NCBI RefSeq assembly: GCF_021155765.1
Contig: NC_060114.1
Location: 20,380,501 to 20,444,500 of the forward strand
DNA length: 64,000 bases
Direction of reading: 5' to 3'
Origin: Diprion similis
Lineage: Eukaryota; Arthropoda; Insecta; Hymenoptera; Diprionidae
Shown here in pieces: positions 1 through 15,000 of this stretch. How positions within the stretch are numbered: position 1 is the first letter of the stretch; the number at the start of each line of letters is the position of its first letter. The position numbers and the translations under genes were made by a program. The notes under the pieces were generated by a model. That model had not been told where the DNA came from. It was given only the letters and a program-made list of their open reading frames with translations, and did no database searches.

Positions 1-295
1 ACTAACGCTATTGTTATCTCATCGTAATCTATAAGACATCTGTCAGTTCATGTTTACTACAGCTGTCACTTTTTTTTTTTTTTTGTATGAATGAAAAACG
101 GTGTAAAGATCAATTTGTTGATATGAATGAGTTGATTTCTTATCTAGACATAACAGTCACTTTGTTCTTTGGTTGATACAAAAAAAAAATTTTATTACTA
201 CTTATCAAAAATTATTGCTGCTTTATGCAATGACAGCTGTGCCTAAGAGATTAAAAATTCGTCACAGTTCTTACCAAATAACAATTAATCTGCAG
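1..295. other. Upstream intron of the ATG4 gene
   Basis: The first recognisable ATG4 exon begins at 296 directly after a TGCAG acceptor, so this stretch is most likely the end of an intron whose 5' exon lies outside the window. It holds a T-run near 69-84 and nothing else I can identify. Confidence 0.5.
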
Positions 296-2430
296 GTGCA
301 TTCAGTGGGGGAGCAGGATGGTTCACCGGGTTTGTTACTCCCGGTCATACCGTATCATCGCAAAAGATATCACCAATATCCACCGACGACTCGAGCAATG
401 GTTCCGAGGTCGATGGAAAAATGAAGAAGAAGCTAATGTCGATGTGGAATAATGTGAAATACGGTAATCGCAGGCACATTTCTTATAATCTTAAAGTGAA
501 AAGTTATTGCAAACATGAAAAACTGAAACTTCAAATTCATGTAGCTGAGTAAAAAAATTATATAAATAAGTTTCACTCTATTTGAAATACTTCAAGGGTG
601 GAGCATCAAGATCAAGACTAACTTCTCAAAAGAATCTCCTGTCTTTCTCCTTGGATCCTGCTACCATAAAAGACAAAATGAAGATTCTCCTGAACGAGCA
701 GTCGAAGCTGTAGGGTTGGATATGGGAACCGGTAGCAACGTGTCATTGGCAAAAGATGCCTGTACTTTAGAACAAGGAATGGATGGTTTTCGGAAGGACT
801 TCACATCCCGTTTGTGGTTGACTTATCGACGGGAATTTCCCATCTTGAATGGTTCCAACTTTACAACGGATTGTGGCTGGGGCTGTATGCTTAGAAGCGG
901 ACAAATGATGTTAGCCCAAGCGCTAGTCTGTCATTTTCTCGGCAGAGGCAAGTACTTCTGAAAGAAAATAAAAATCATACTGACTAATCTTTTGATAACT
1001 GAAATGGTTTACAGGGTATTTAAAAAAAAAATGTCATCGATTGTTTTTTTTAGAGAATCGAGAAGCAAGCTCCCTCAGATTTTCAATATAAAAATTCTTT
1101 GCAACTCTTAAACTTGGGAAATGTATTATTCTTTGCAGATTTAAAAATATAACAATATTGCAAGTCGCTGGAGTTTTTCGAACACCAAAAATATTCTAGC
1201 ATAGAACCAAATATAGTAGTTTTGAAAGAATAGTAACAATTACAGAAATCTTGACCGAAAACTACTGATTATTGCTTACAGCATAGCTTTCTGCAGTAGT
1301 ACAAGCAATATCAAGCAACAGCTAGACTTCAAACTGCACTACAGATGTAAAATATTTTCTATTAATAGACAAGGTTACTGTGCATAGAATGGAGGTGGCG
1401 GCCTGACGAGTCCATTGATTCAGTCCAGCAATTCCACGAGGACTCGCAGCACAGAATGATCATCAAATGGTTTGGGGATCAGCCAGCCCCACTGTCGCCA
1501 CTCTCCATACACGCTTTGGTCTCTTTAGGTACAGCTGCTGGAAAAAAGGCTGGAGATTGGTACGGTCCGTCGTCAGTAGCTCATCTTCTCAAACAGGCTG
1601 TCGAACGTGCCGCGATTTGCCACGTTGAATTTGATCAGCTTGCGGTATACGTTGCACAAGATTGTGCCGGTAGGTAGCGTTAGTGGATGCCCAATGATTT
1701 CCGAGTCATTCAAGAAATACTGTCAAGTCTGTGATTCTAATAGCTTTTACTTTGTTTCTTTTGCAGTATACATGGATGATGTAGCAAAGGTGTGCCAAAA
1801 GCCCGATGGAAATTGGAGATCTCTGGTACTGTTGGTTCCTCTGAGACTGGGCATGGATAAGTTAAATCCCGGATATGCGCCATGTCTTACAGCTCTTCTT
1901 AGTTTGGAAGACTGCATAGGGGTGATTGGGGGACGTCCACGTCATTCTCTTTACTTCATCGGTTACCAGGAGGACAAGCTGATCCACCTAGATCCACATT
2001 ACTGTCAAGAAACGGTCGATGTATGGAGGCGGAATTTCTCGCTGGAGAGCTTTCACTGCACTTCACCACGAAAGATGCTTCTGTCAAAAATGGACCCCAG
2101 CTGTTGTGTGGGATTTTATTTTCGCGACAAAGCTGCGCTCGACAGTTTTGTGACAGTAGTTGCACCTGTAAGTAGACTTGACTGTCAATCGCAAAGCGTG
2201 TGATGAACCAGATAAAAATATTGGTCCTGATTTCGTGATTTTAGTTTTTGATACCACCCAACCAGAAAAATGAGTATCCAATGTTCCTCTTCAGCGAAGG
2301 CAGTGGGGCTGACGTTCAGCGTAGTATGGAGAATAGAAAAAGTCTTTTGTCATCGTCCGAGGAGTCCAGCAAGATTGAAGATGATGACAGTCATTACGAG
2401 TGTGAAGAATTCGAATTGTGCGAATGGTAG
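296..2430 (+). CDS. Atg4: Cysteine protease ATG4, C/D type (5' partial)
   Basis: This is an autophagy protease of peptidase family C54, which cleaves and delipidates ATG8/LC3-type proteins in the cytosol. Five exons join in phase: 296-463, 597-947, 1388-1669, 1767-2167 and 2245-2430, giving about 462 residues in the window. The text NNVKYGWSIK followed by SPVFLLG is typical of the ATG4C/D branch. The catalytic cysteine is in [12 protein letters not shown], and the Asp and His are in HLDPHYC. The C-terminal tail is acidic and Ser-rich and ends EEFELCEW. Intron 2 appears to use a GC donor. The true start codon must lie upstream, because exon 1 opens in mid-codon after an acceptor. The call at family level is very secure; C versus D is not resolved. 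Confidence 0.95.
948..1387 (+). other. GC-AG intron in ATG4
   Basis: The exon reads GGCAGAG then GCAAGTAC. Splicing at the GC gives Gly-Arg-Glu-Trp-Arg-Trp, which fits the conserved ATG4 text GR(D/E)WRW. GCAAGT is the usual consensus of the rare GC donor class. The acceptor is TGCATAG at 1381-1387. No GT donor nearby keeps the frame and the conserved residues. Confidence 0.75.
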
Positions 2431-5907
<3,477 letters not shown>

Positions 5908-6494
5908 TGATATTTTTTTTCATCTGCCGAAGCTGTTTTTAATTAATTTATTAATCGTACGAGGTATTAGATAGGCGAATTCAATTTATTAAATTCATAT
6001 TTGCCATAGTTTTTATGGTTTATGGTGTCAATTTTCTTTTACTTATAAGCATCTATTTGCACTCAACATATCAAAATTTAGGGAAACTAATCGACTATAA
6101 AAGCATAGTACTTATTTGGTATACTACCAAAAAATTATGACAAATAATACTTCTGACTTCAATGCTACACGTACACAGCTAGCCTGTAATATGATGTGAA
6201 AATTTTCACTCTCTCTCATGTAATTATGTACATTGTATAGTTTATAAAAATGACACAATTAAAAGTGCTGGACAATATTTTGAAATGTCTTGATTTGGGT
6301 TTCCAAACAAAACCGAACGGTAATATGGGAATTTTTGGAAACGAACCCACAAACTGATTTCACAAACTCGTTAGTAAAGATTGGAATCCGATTTTTCTTT
6401 TTCTTTATGTCCAATAAAAAAAAATAATACACGTTGAGTTTAGTAAAGAACAAAATGGGAAGTTATGTTAAGATAAGAGATATAATTATTAGCA
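5908..6494. other. Shared 3' region of AK3 and prefoldin 2
   Basis: AT-rich sequence between two convergent stop codons. AATAAA-type signals are present, for example AATAAAA near 6413 on the plus strand. I see no gene here. Confidence 0.6.
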
Positions 6495-7110
6495 TCAGAC
6501 TTCGATCGGGTTAACAACTATTGCATTTCTCTTGGATTGTTTCGAGTCGTCTTCTTCCGGCTGTTGCAGTTCATCCTGACCACGAATTCTTATGTTGTGT
6601 TTTTCTTTGTACTCGTTTATTTCAATCCCCTTCTTTGCGAGCTGCTCGTTCAACGCCTCTATCACCTTAGCTAACTAAAAAATACAAGGAATTTTAGTAA
6701 GGCTTTGATTTTTCCCTTATCCAATGTTTCTTATTGCTACGCAGAGGCGACCTAACCTGCTCTTTGTTGGATATTAACGTTGGCGTGATTTCCTGGACTG
6801 TACGTTCGCACAAAATCCCGCCGATCATTCTGTAGCATTTTCTGGAGGGATCAACATTTTTCAAAGTGTCGATAACGATCCTGAAATAATACTCTGTCGA
6901 ATTAATATTCAGGGGATAAAGCTGCGTATGTTAGGTTATGTCAAAAATAGTTGGCTCGTACTTATGCTCGTTCATCTCCATTTCCATTTCTGACAACTTG
7001 TTCGCCATCACCCTCTGCTCGTTACGCAGAGTTTGAAAACCGGCGAATACTTCTTCATTGGATTTTCCTCCTCTGATCGAAGATTTTCCACCTTTCTTGT
7101 CACTCGCCAT
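6495..7110 (-). CDS. Pfdn2: Prefoldin subunit 2
   Basis: This is a beta-type subunit of the hexameric prefoldin co-chaperone, which hands unfolded actin and tubulin to the TRiC/CCT chaperonin in the cytosol. On the minus strand, exons 7110-6962, 6880-6757 and 6674-6495 join in phase to give 150 residues. The diagnostic stretch is NEHKIVIDTLKNVDPSRKCY followed by RMIGGILCERTVQEI; the flanking helices are heptad-like, as in the prefoldin coiled coils. The start chosen is MASDKKGGKS. An in-frame ATG six codons upstream exists, but its added residues (NESPN) do not resemble the family. The C-terminus is charged and ends VVNPIEV. Confidence 0.95.
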
Positions 7111-8581
7111 ATTTGGAGATTCGTTCACGCGATTTTTTTATATTACTCAGCTTAGCTCCCTGAACACTTCAAACAATAATGGAGGATCATGATGTGGACG
7201 ACCCCTCACGGTTCAAGCAACGACTTTTTCGAATACACGTGATATGCTTCACGACACCTCGGTATTTCAGATGTTTCTCTTACCATTTGAACTTGACATC
7301 AATTGTCCTGCGCATGCGCAATTCCTTGCGAAACATAGTATCGTGATAGTATCACACACGTTTATACTCCGTCATAAAGTTTTTAATAGCGCAGGCGCAT
7401 TGAGATGAAGTTTAGTACCTTCAACACTGCCTAGATGGCGCTGGCTAACATATCAAATGGGATCGTTATTTCGGGCTTAGGCACTTAGGCCTGTAAGGAT
7501 CCTCTACCCAGATTGATCTAGATCATCTAGATCACTATCCAGATAGCATACACTGTATAGATCAGTGACTGGAACACTATGTGAACGCGCATGGTCTACA
7601 TGGGTTTACTATCTCTACTACCCAAATGTTATCCATATTATGAATAAAGAAAACCCCAGTAAAATCATTTTATCTAGACATATGCAAAATCACGTTTCGA
7701 AGATGTGAACTAATATTGAATAAGACAGAATACGTCTTATTAATTTCCACATCCCATCTTATACCACATATTATTATTAGATACTGAACATTGTAATTCA
7801 GGCAGTTCAGGAAAAATTAAATAGTCCCAAAATCAACACACACTTTTTTCTTATTTTAAACTCATTTTGAAATATCCACCAACAAGTTGTAGCACAAACT
7901 GTTTCAGCAGGATGCACAATAAATACGGTTTTTTTCACAACCCGCCGAATTTTCTTCACAGTTTCTAGCTGTAAATTATCTTGTAAATCCAAAAATCTTT
8001 TAAATTATTTTATATTAAGTGTATGGCTCCATCATCACTGCTTTTATCAGGGTTCACTTTAGTGTTTTCATTGTGAGCACTTGTACTGTTTTCAATAAGC
8101 TTTCGCATAAATATTATTCTCACTTTTAGTAATGTACTTAAGTACACGATGTGTCTCTTTCCTCATTTAAGTATGTGTTGCATACACCAACCCATAAACA
8201 TGGCATTTGCTATTGTACCTGGTTCACTCTGCAAAGTCTGTGACCTTTTGTCCAGACTTGATGGAAGGAAAACACTTTGAAATCCATTGTCTATGTTGAA
8301 GTGACCAGCGTCAGTTATATTTCAAATTTAGTACGACTGAAACTTCATCCTTGTCAGCACCAAATATTGTATTTTTTAGCAGTGAACCTATTCTGTAGTA
8401 AAATATTCGTAGTTTTAATCAATATATTCTGTTCGACTGAAGAATTGTATCAAACTGTAAGAGTATTACCGAAACTCTTTTTTTTTCCGATCAACTTGTT
8501 ATTGCAATGATCAGTCATAGATTTTAACAGTATTTATTTATCTATTTTTTCGTTAAACAAAAATACAAGACTGCGGAAGAT
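7111..8581. other. Divergent promoter region between prefoldin 2 and the TPX2-like gene
   Basis: The 7111-7450 part has raised CpG and an NRF1-type palindrome about 200 bases upstream of the prefoldin start. Between 7510 and 7570 there are short palindromes built on GATCTAGATC. The rest is AT-rich and I see no further gene. Confidence 0.55.
7309..7320. promoter_or_regulatory. NRF1-type palindrome TGCGCATGCGCA
   Basis: A perfect 12-base palindrome matches the known NRF1/EWG/P3A2 consensus (YGCGCAYGCGCR). It lies about 200 bases upstream of the prefoldin 2 start codon, where such sites are common in housekeeping promoters. Binding is inferred from the motif only. Confidence 0.55.
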
Positions 8582-10119
8582 ATGGGTACGTCAAGCGATG
8601 CTAAACTTCCTCTTTTTGAAAACACTTATGACCGTATCGAGTCACCGCAGTACATTTCCTTTGCTGATAGCATCCCGGAGGCAAAGGATTCATTTTTTGG
8701 TAACCATGATTCTGCCTAGTTTTTTTTTTTTCAATGTAGCTATTAAACAAATAATAGTTAATATTTTATTTTTCCGTATAAACCATGAATTCTGCTATCG
8801 TGTGACATTAAATATTATATTATCATAATGATTCATTCGCTGACAAATTGGATCCTTTTATTAAAACGTAGATCGCAGAAATCAAGATCTTTCAGCGAAG
8901 CTGCTGGATAACAAACATTATCAGACACTGCCCAATGACGTTTCGAACGATTTTGTAAGGTGAGATGAAAAGTTTGATAAAAAATTAACGTGAAAATGTA
9001 TTACAGCGATGTACTCATCTTCTTTAGACCGCTAGAAACCCTAGGGCTGAGAGACCCCACCAAAAAACAAGAGAACATCATCACAAGCACCCCGTTTCGC
9101 ATTGAAGGTGTCGAGCCTCTACCATGGAGGGTGAACACCAAGCCTCAGGCTGTTCCAAGTGTAAGTCAAGATTATCCACCTAATCCAAAAATAGTAAAGT
9201 TCATTGTTTCTTCTACTGCACAGCTCGAAAACAAACCCAGTATGAAGTTCCAACCCTTTAGCTTTGAAGAGCGCAACAAGCAGATTCAGCAGCGCAAAAT
9301 GGAACGTCTAAAGATGGTATATATTCTTGATGTTAAATTTAAGCAGTAGCTCTTGACGTTGGAAATTAACTAACATATGTATGTCTTGGGTATGCTCTCA
9401 GGTGCTGCAAGCAGAAAAGGATGCGCGGAAATTTCGAGCTAACCCAGTTCCAAAATTCTTGCAAAAAGTATCGATTAACAGCAATACAGCCACGAGGACC
9501 ATGGATTCCACGTCGCAACATAAATGTGTCGCAGAAAAGTCGGATTCAGCACCTCCAAGGTTCAGAGCAAGATCACCGAAGGTATCGGTTCATGAAAATC
9601 GTAGTTATAAATAAGAATCACGACAGGAAAAATGGCTGTGGTGTACTGTTCGAATCGCATGTGTTAAGGTGCTGCGGAGGCCTCCTTTCATGCCGGTAGT
9701 GCCAAGGCAACCTTTGATGCTTCCGCCAACGCCTATGCTCAATTCCGAACAAAGAGCCAAAGAAAGAAAGATATTTGACAATTATTTGAAGAATAAAGAG
9801 CAGTTAGAAACAGAGCTAAGACAATTGGTAAGTTAGAAAATCATTTCACTGTTACATGGTAAGATTTCTCTGAAAAGTACCAAACACGTTCCAAATTAAA
9901 ATTTCAAAGAGGTATTTTCATCGCTTTGTATTCTGTGATTTGAAGAGGGAAGCTGCGCGGAAGAGGCGGGAGGAAGAAGAGATCGTAAAAATGAGGAAGA
10001 AAATGGTACCAAAGGCTCAGCCGATTCGATGTTTCAAAAGTGTACAAATGGCTCAGGTAGCTAAGCGTCCTCTGACCGATCCGATCACTCCAACCATAAT
10101 TAAGCGACAGCGACGCTAA
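8582..10119 (+). CDS. TPX2-like microtubule-associated protein (mei-38/TPX2 family)
   Basis: Seven exons (8582-8699, 8872-8959, 9028-9160, 9224-9316, 9402-9581, 9669-9827, 9946-10119) join in phase to give 314 residues. The central block has FSFEERNKQIQQRKMERLK, then EKDARKFRANPVPKF. The C-terminal block has RAKERKIFDNYLKNKE, then EEEEIVKMRKKMVPKAQP. Both are TPX2-type repeats; the family nucleates and bundles spindle microtubules and in vertebrates activates Aurora A. The protein is much shorter than vertebrate TPX2, like the reduced fly homologue mei-38. It ends with a basic tail, PTIIKRQRR. The 63-base intron at 9161-9223 is in frame and lacks stops, so a 335-residue form is possible. An AATAAA lies just downstream near 10142. 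Confidence 0.85.
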
Positions 10120-12041
10120 CTGTTTGCATAATATATAATAATAATAAATATTACGTCAATCTCGGGTCAACTCTTTACAGCAGTGAAATTAAGGTTTTGT
10201 TGTACGAATCACCGACCTTCTTTCTAACATTCTTTTTTGGCAACCCGTTAACCACGGATATCTTCAAGGATATCAGCGATAACTTGTGATACGGTTGTCA
10301 TTTTTTAATAATAATGCACAACAAAGTAGGACATTTGAGGGTAACCAGTTTTATTGTCGTTCAACCTGTTTTCAATAAAGTCCTTCAATGTATTGACTGC
10401 TATTTAATTGCGAGTAGATGATTTTATAAACGGAATGACAAATACTGAATTTATACTAATAATACATATCATAATACTGTTCACCTTCGGTCTGAGTTCG
10501 CTTTTTTGTGTTCCGACTAGGTAATCAAGATGTAGGTAGTAGACATATTATCAAAAAGTTTCACATTAAATAATTCTTCCACTGATCTTTGCTTCGATTG
10601 CGGACTTTCATTATTACGTAAATTTCCAAAACTGATAAACATATACTTATCTAACAATAAAAACGTCTATGTATAAATGAATAATATAAACTAGCTGCAT
10701 AAAAATAATTACGAAATAAAATAAACTCGATTCTATTTGAGCTGCTCAGAGAGTCGGTACCTATAATATCTAAGCAATGAAATATACCTGCCAAAATATC
10801 CTGTGTCATGATATTATTACTAATAATACTTTGAGGACCATTGGAGTAAAAATTAAGAAACAAAACGATCAACAGCGTGAAAAAATGAGGCGCCGATGCA
10901 TCATGTCTAAACTAAAAAGTCTGATATGTATGAGATGCATATAATAGTTTGAATTAACATGGCTTTATCGTCATGATATTTTCTTAATACACGGTTGTAG
11001 AGCTTCTCAGAACACTGCTATATCACGAATAAAATTTGTCACGAGTTACAAGAAGAAGGTATACTGCTCTCTCGAAATATCTAAAATCAGGTAAAATTAA
11101 GCTAGGATCTGTAAGACGTCACTTTTTCAGAGGCCGTCGTTACCATCGTCACATGCAAATTATGTTATTTGAAGACTGATATAGAATACATTCACCAGTC
11201 CTTTGAAAATATATCATATTAAGGTATGAATACCTGCTTCAACATCACATGGCTTGTTGCACCGTTTAAGACGTTCAAATTAGGAACATAAGTGAACTGC
11301 TTCGCAACGTAGTTTTAACAGTATAGGCGACATTTTCGCAATAATTTGTCACCATAGTCTACAAAGTCTACGTAACGTCGCAGTGAAATAATATCAATAT
11401 AGTATACATATATACATACGATCATGTAACAACACGTAGTAATAACTCAAGTTATATCATATATCTCTGTGTATATGTATGTATATACATAACATGTATA
11501 TATATATATATTGGAAATTTTAACGTTAATCTGCTCCTACGTCTCACTTCATAAAAATTTGTTTCAGGCTGTTAATATGAAATTTTTATTAATATTATTT
11601 TAGTCATTCAGATGTTTTCTCTAGAAACGACTAGTTTTCAGCTAGATTCAAGTTCCCTGTAACATGAATTTCTATTTTTCACAATGATTGAACTTTCAAC
11701 GTACGAATAAAATCTCAACTGAACCTGAAGTTAGTGTAACAACAATATTGTTTACATTAATATCCTCAGCCTTGAGATCACGGCCAACAAAGACTTTATA
11801 CACTAATTATATTTATAAGTTAGGTACATCGTTGTTTTTTTCCTAACATCTTTACCATCACATACGTATACACAATTAGTATTACACGATACAATCACAA
11901 ATTTTTTTGTCAGTTGTTTTTTGTCAACGATTCTTTTACGACATTGACTCATCATCAGTAAGCTTTACTACTTCAGTTAGACTCTTATTGACTTACCATT
12001 TGAACAGCGGATGATTGCAGAAAGACGTATATCCGATCCAC
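10120..12041. other. Convergent intergenic region, TPX2-like to dispatched
   Basis: AT-rich 3' flanking sequence with (TA)n-like stretches around 11400-11515. A minus-strand AATAAA near 11583 could end the dispatched transcript. No coding features are supported. Confidence 0.55.
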
Positions 12042-15000
12042 TTAGTCGAGTTCGTTGTTCGGTTTTCTCTTGTTATTTCTACTTGACGAAGGACCTGATT
12101 GCGAAGGCTCGAGGTACAACAGAGTCGAGGATGGGGACGGCGGCAGCGATGGCGACGGCGGTCCTCTCCCAGCAAGGACTTCCAGCTCGCCGCAATGAAA
12201 TTGGCAAACGGTGCTCGACGTGCTGAGTGTGGATTCCGACAGCATCCCTCTGCCTTTTCTGCGCTCCTTTTCTCGCTCGCGCTCTCGTTCCCTGTTTTGT
12301 TTCCTGGTTCGTCCCTTGGCTTTACGGTTCTCCGTAACACCCGTCGCAGTCTCTTCTACATCCTTACGAAATCTCGAACGAAACCACGACGTGGAAAATC
12401 TGGAAAAACATTTTTACTTCCAGAAGACGAAATTTGATGGTACTTGCCACCTTTTAAGAATTCGCGGTCCAGATTCACGTACCTCGGATACTGGTACTGA
12501 GCAAAGCCTTGCGATGGTCCCACAACAGCCAGAATTGGGCAGAGAAATAGGGTAGCGTAAATCCAGCTCACACCCATTACCACAACTAGAAAAACTCCGA
12601 TTTGTATGTAAGCCAAGACTTGCGACGGAAGCATAAGCGCGCCAGCAGCTCCGCTGGTTACAGCTGCCATGAGTGTCGGTCCTCCCATTTGCTCGAGTGC
12701 TGTTTTTACCCGATCAACTCTATCCTCGGAGGTGGAAGCTCTGTAGCTGACACTATAGTGCAGACTGAAGTCAACCGCAAGACCTGCGAGGGCAGAATTC
12801 AGGATAAAATGGGGGGGGGGGGGGGGGGGAAGGACGCTGTTTCTAAGAACGCGAAGAAACGATTTAAATTTAGCTTACCAATTGCTGTGGATACCGCAAC
12901 ACTTTCGAGAACATTCATCCTCCATCCAGCCAGAATCAGATACGCGACTGTGACAACTATCGCCGCTCCAATTGCAATGATTGCGTACAAACTGACTAGA
13001 ATATTGAGTGTGACTAGAGCTAACACCACCAATGCTAAGACCATCGATACTCCCATAGCCCACAGCGTACCCTCGTAAAGAGTTCGTTGAAGTTCGTAAA
13101 ATTCTAATCTACTGATGAACCAACCACCTCGCATCCCGGATGGTGCGTTTAGCAGTTGCTCCTTCATCCAGCCTTCAACCTGTGAATAAATCGTGATGTC
13201 AGAATACGAGCGATCGATACTTGTCGTCGAATAATTCAGCATTTTCTTCTTCTTTTTACTTCTAGTTTGATTAAGTCTTACCTGACGGTAAAACTGATCC
13301 ATTTCTGTGAATGAGAGACTGTACGTGAAATTGCTGTCGTATTCAATGATTAGGGCTTTGATTTTGGGTTGAGGCCGTTTGGTGTTATTCAAAGTAAGGT
13401 GAACGTCTTCTTTGAGGAACTTTAGTCCTGCCGAAGTGGAAGATTCCCCTCCCCAAAGGTCAGAAGGTGTGCGATATAGATCGGCGTTCGCTTCAGCTGC
13501 GCAATGTTCCAAGACAGATGGAGAGTAGGGAAAAGTACTGTTTTCGCAGCACGGGGAACGATCTATTTGCGGATCTATGGGATCCACGCAACGCCGCTGC
13601 ATAAAAGCCTTTAGCGATTCAATGAAGCAGTTTGGGAGTAAGGGACCCAAAGTACTTCTATAAAACGGTTGCATTCTTAGACTACGACAGAATTGCAGCA
13701 GCCAGAGCTGCGACTTCCGACTCGATACGTCGAAGGTCTCATCCCATTCCAACGTTCCTCTCGCTCCTGGATCCAAGTGGTTCCCGTTGTCCACGGGTTT
13801 TACTCCCCAAACAAATCTCAAAGGTAAAACTTCACCCCCATCTCCCTGAGGATTGCATTACTGATAGTTAGATAGAACTTGCTGTTAGTTTTTAAACAAA
13901 CTGAAATAACGTCACGATATTTACTTACCAGTTCTAGCTTTTCGAACCAGAATCGTTGCGAGAAAACCAAATCATACTTTTCGAAGAGGTGAGAACTATC
14001 GAACAGTTGGAAATCAGGGGAATCTGGCAGCTGAAGGCCTGGATATCGAAAGACAACTAGACTGGCAGCAACAGCTGTGGATCCAAGGATCACTAGCCAG
14101 AACCATCTCAACTCGATTGCGATTCTGGAAAGTACTTTGCCAAAATCAGTGGCTACTTTACCAAGGAAGAGCCTGAGGGGGCGGTAGATTTTCCTCACAA
14201 TAAAATTGGCTGGCGATAATAAGGTGAGGTGACAGTGTTCGGAGACAACAACGCTCGCCGGTAACCAGGTCACCATCAAAAAGAAATTGGCTATCACAGT
14301 CATTCCGGAAAATAAACTGAAACAATTTATGGCCGTGACGTTGCTGACTATAGAGGCAAAGAAAGCAACTGCTGTAGTCAGTGAGGTGACCAGCATAGAT
14401 GGAACAGCATGTTTCATCGTTTCTTGGACCAGACTGACCAGTCCACCGCCCGTCAGTTTCTTCTGCTTCCCGCATTCCCATACTTTGCAATAAATGAAGG
14501 CATCGTCGGCCCCAATTCCTGAAAACACAGTCTGTATTTATAACGAAGGGCTCAAGTACTAAAGAATCCTTTGTAAGGTATAATATTGCCTGGCGTTTAC
14601 AGTAAAATTCTTACCAACAGCAACGACGATAGCCAGCAAATTCATGAAAGGGAAGAAATTTATCCGCAGAACGAGAGTGTAAAAGGCGTACGATATGCCA
14701 AGACTGAAGAGAACGGCAAGTATGGTTGTTACCGTCAGTATAATTGAGCTGGTATATGCCCATATGCAAACTGTGACAAATGCAAAGCCTGCAAGGAGCA
14801 GACAAGAATCTGAAACCAAAAGACGATCAAAGAGCGTGCTCTTCAGTCCCAGTTGCATTCCCTGTACTTTGAATTTTCCGTAAGTTAACTCGTCCTGGTT
14901 TAGTCCTCGATAAAAGTCAAGAGTAGCAGAACTGGCAGCCATTGGTAAGAAAAGCATGGCGGAGTTCAGAGTTGTGTTTAGTTTCGGTGACGTGGTTCCA

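Noticed and set aside
12356..12482. Stop at 12356 as the only end of dispatched
   Set aside because: An in-phase 83-base intron with strong signals leads to a longer, protein-like tail; the short form is kept only as a possible retained-intron isoform.
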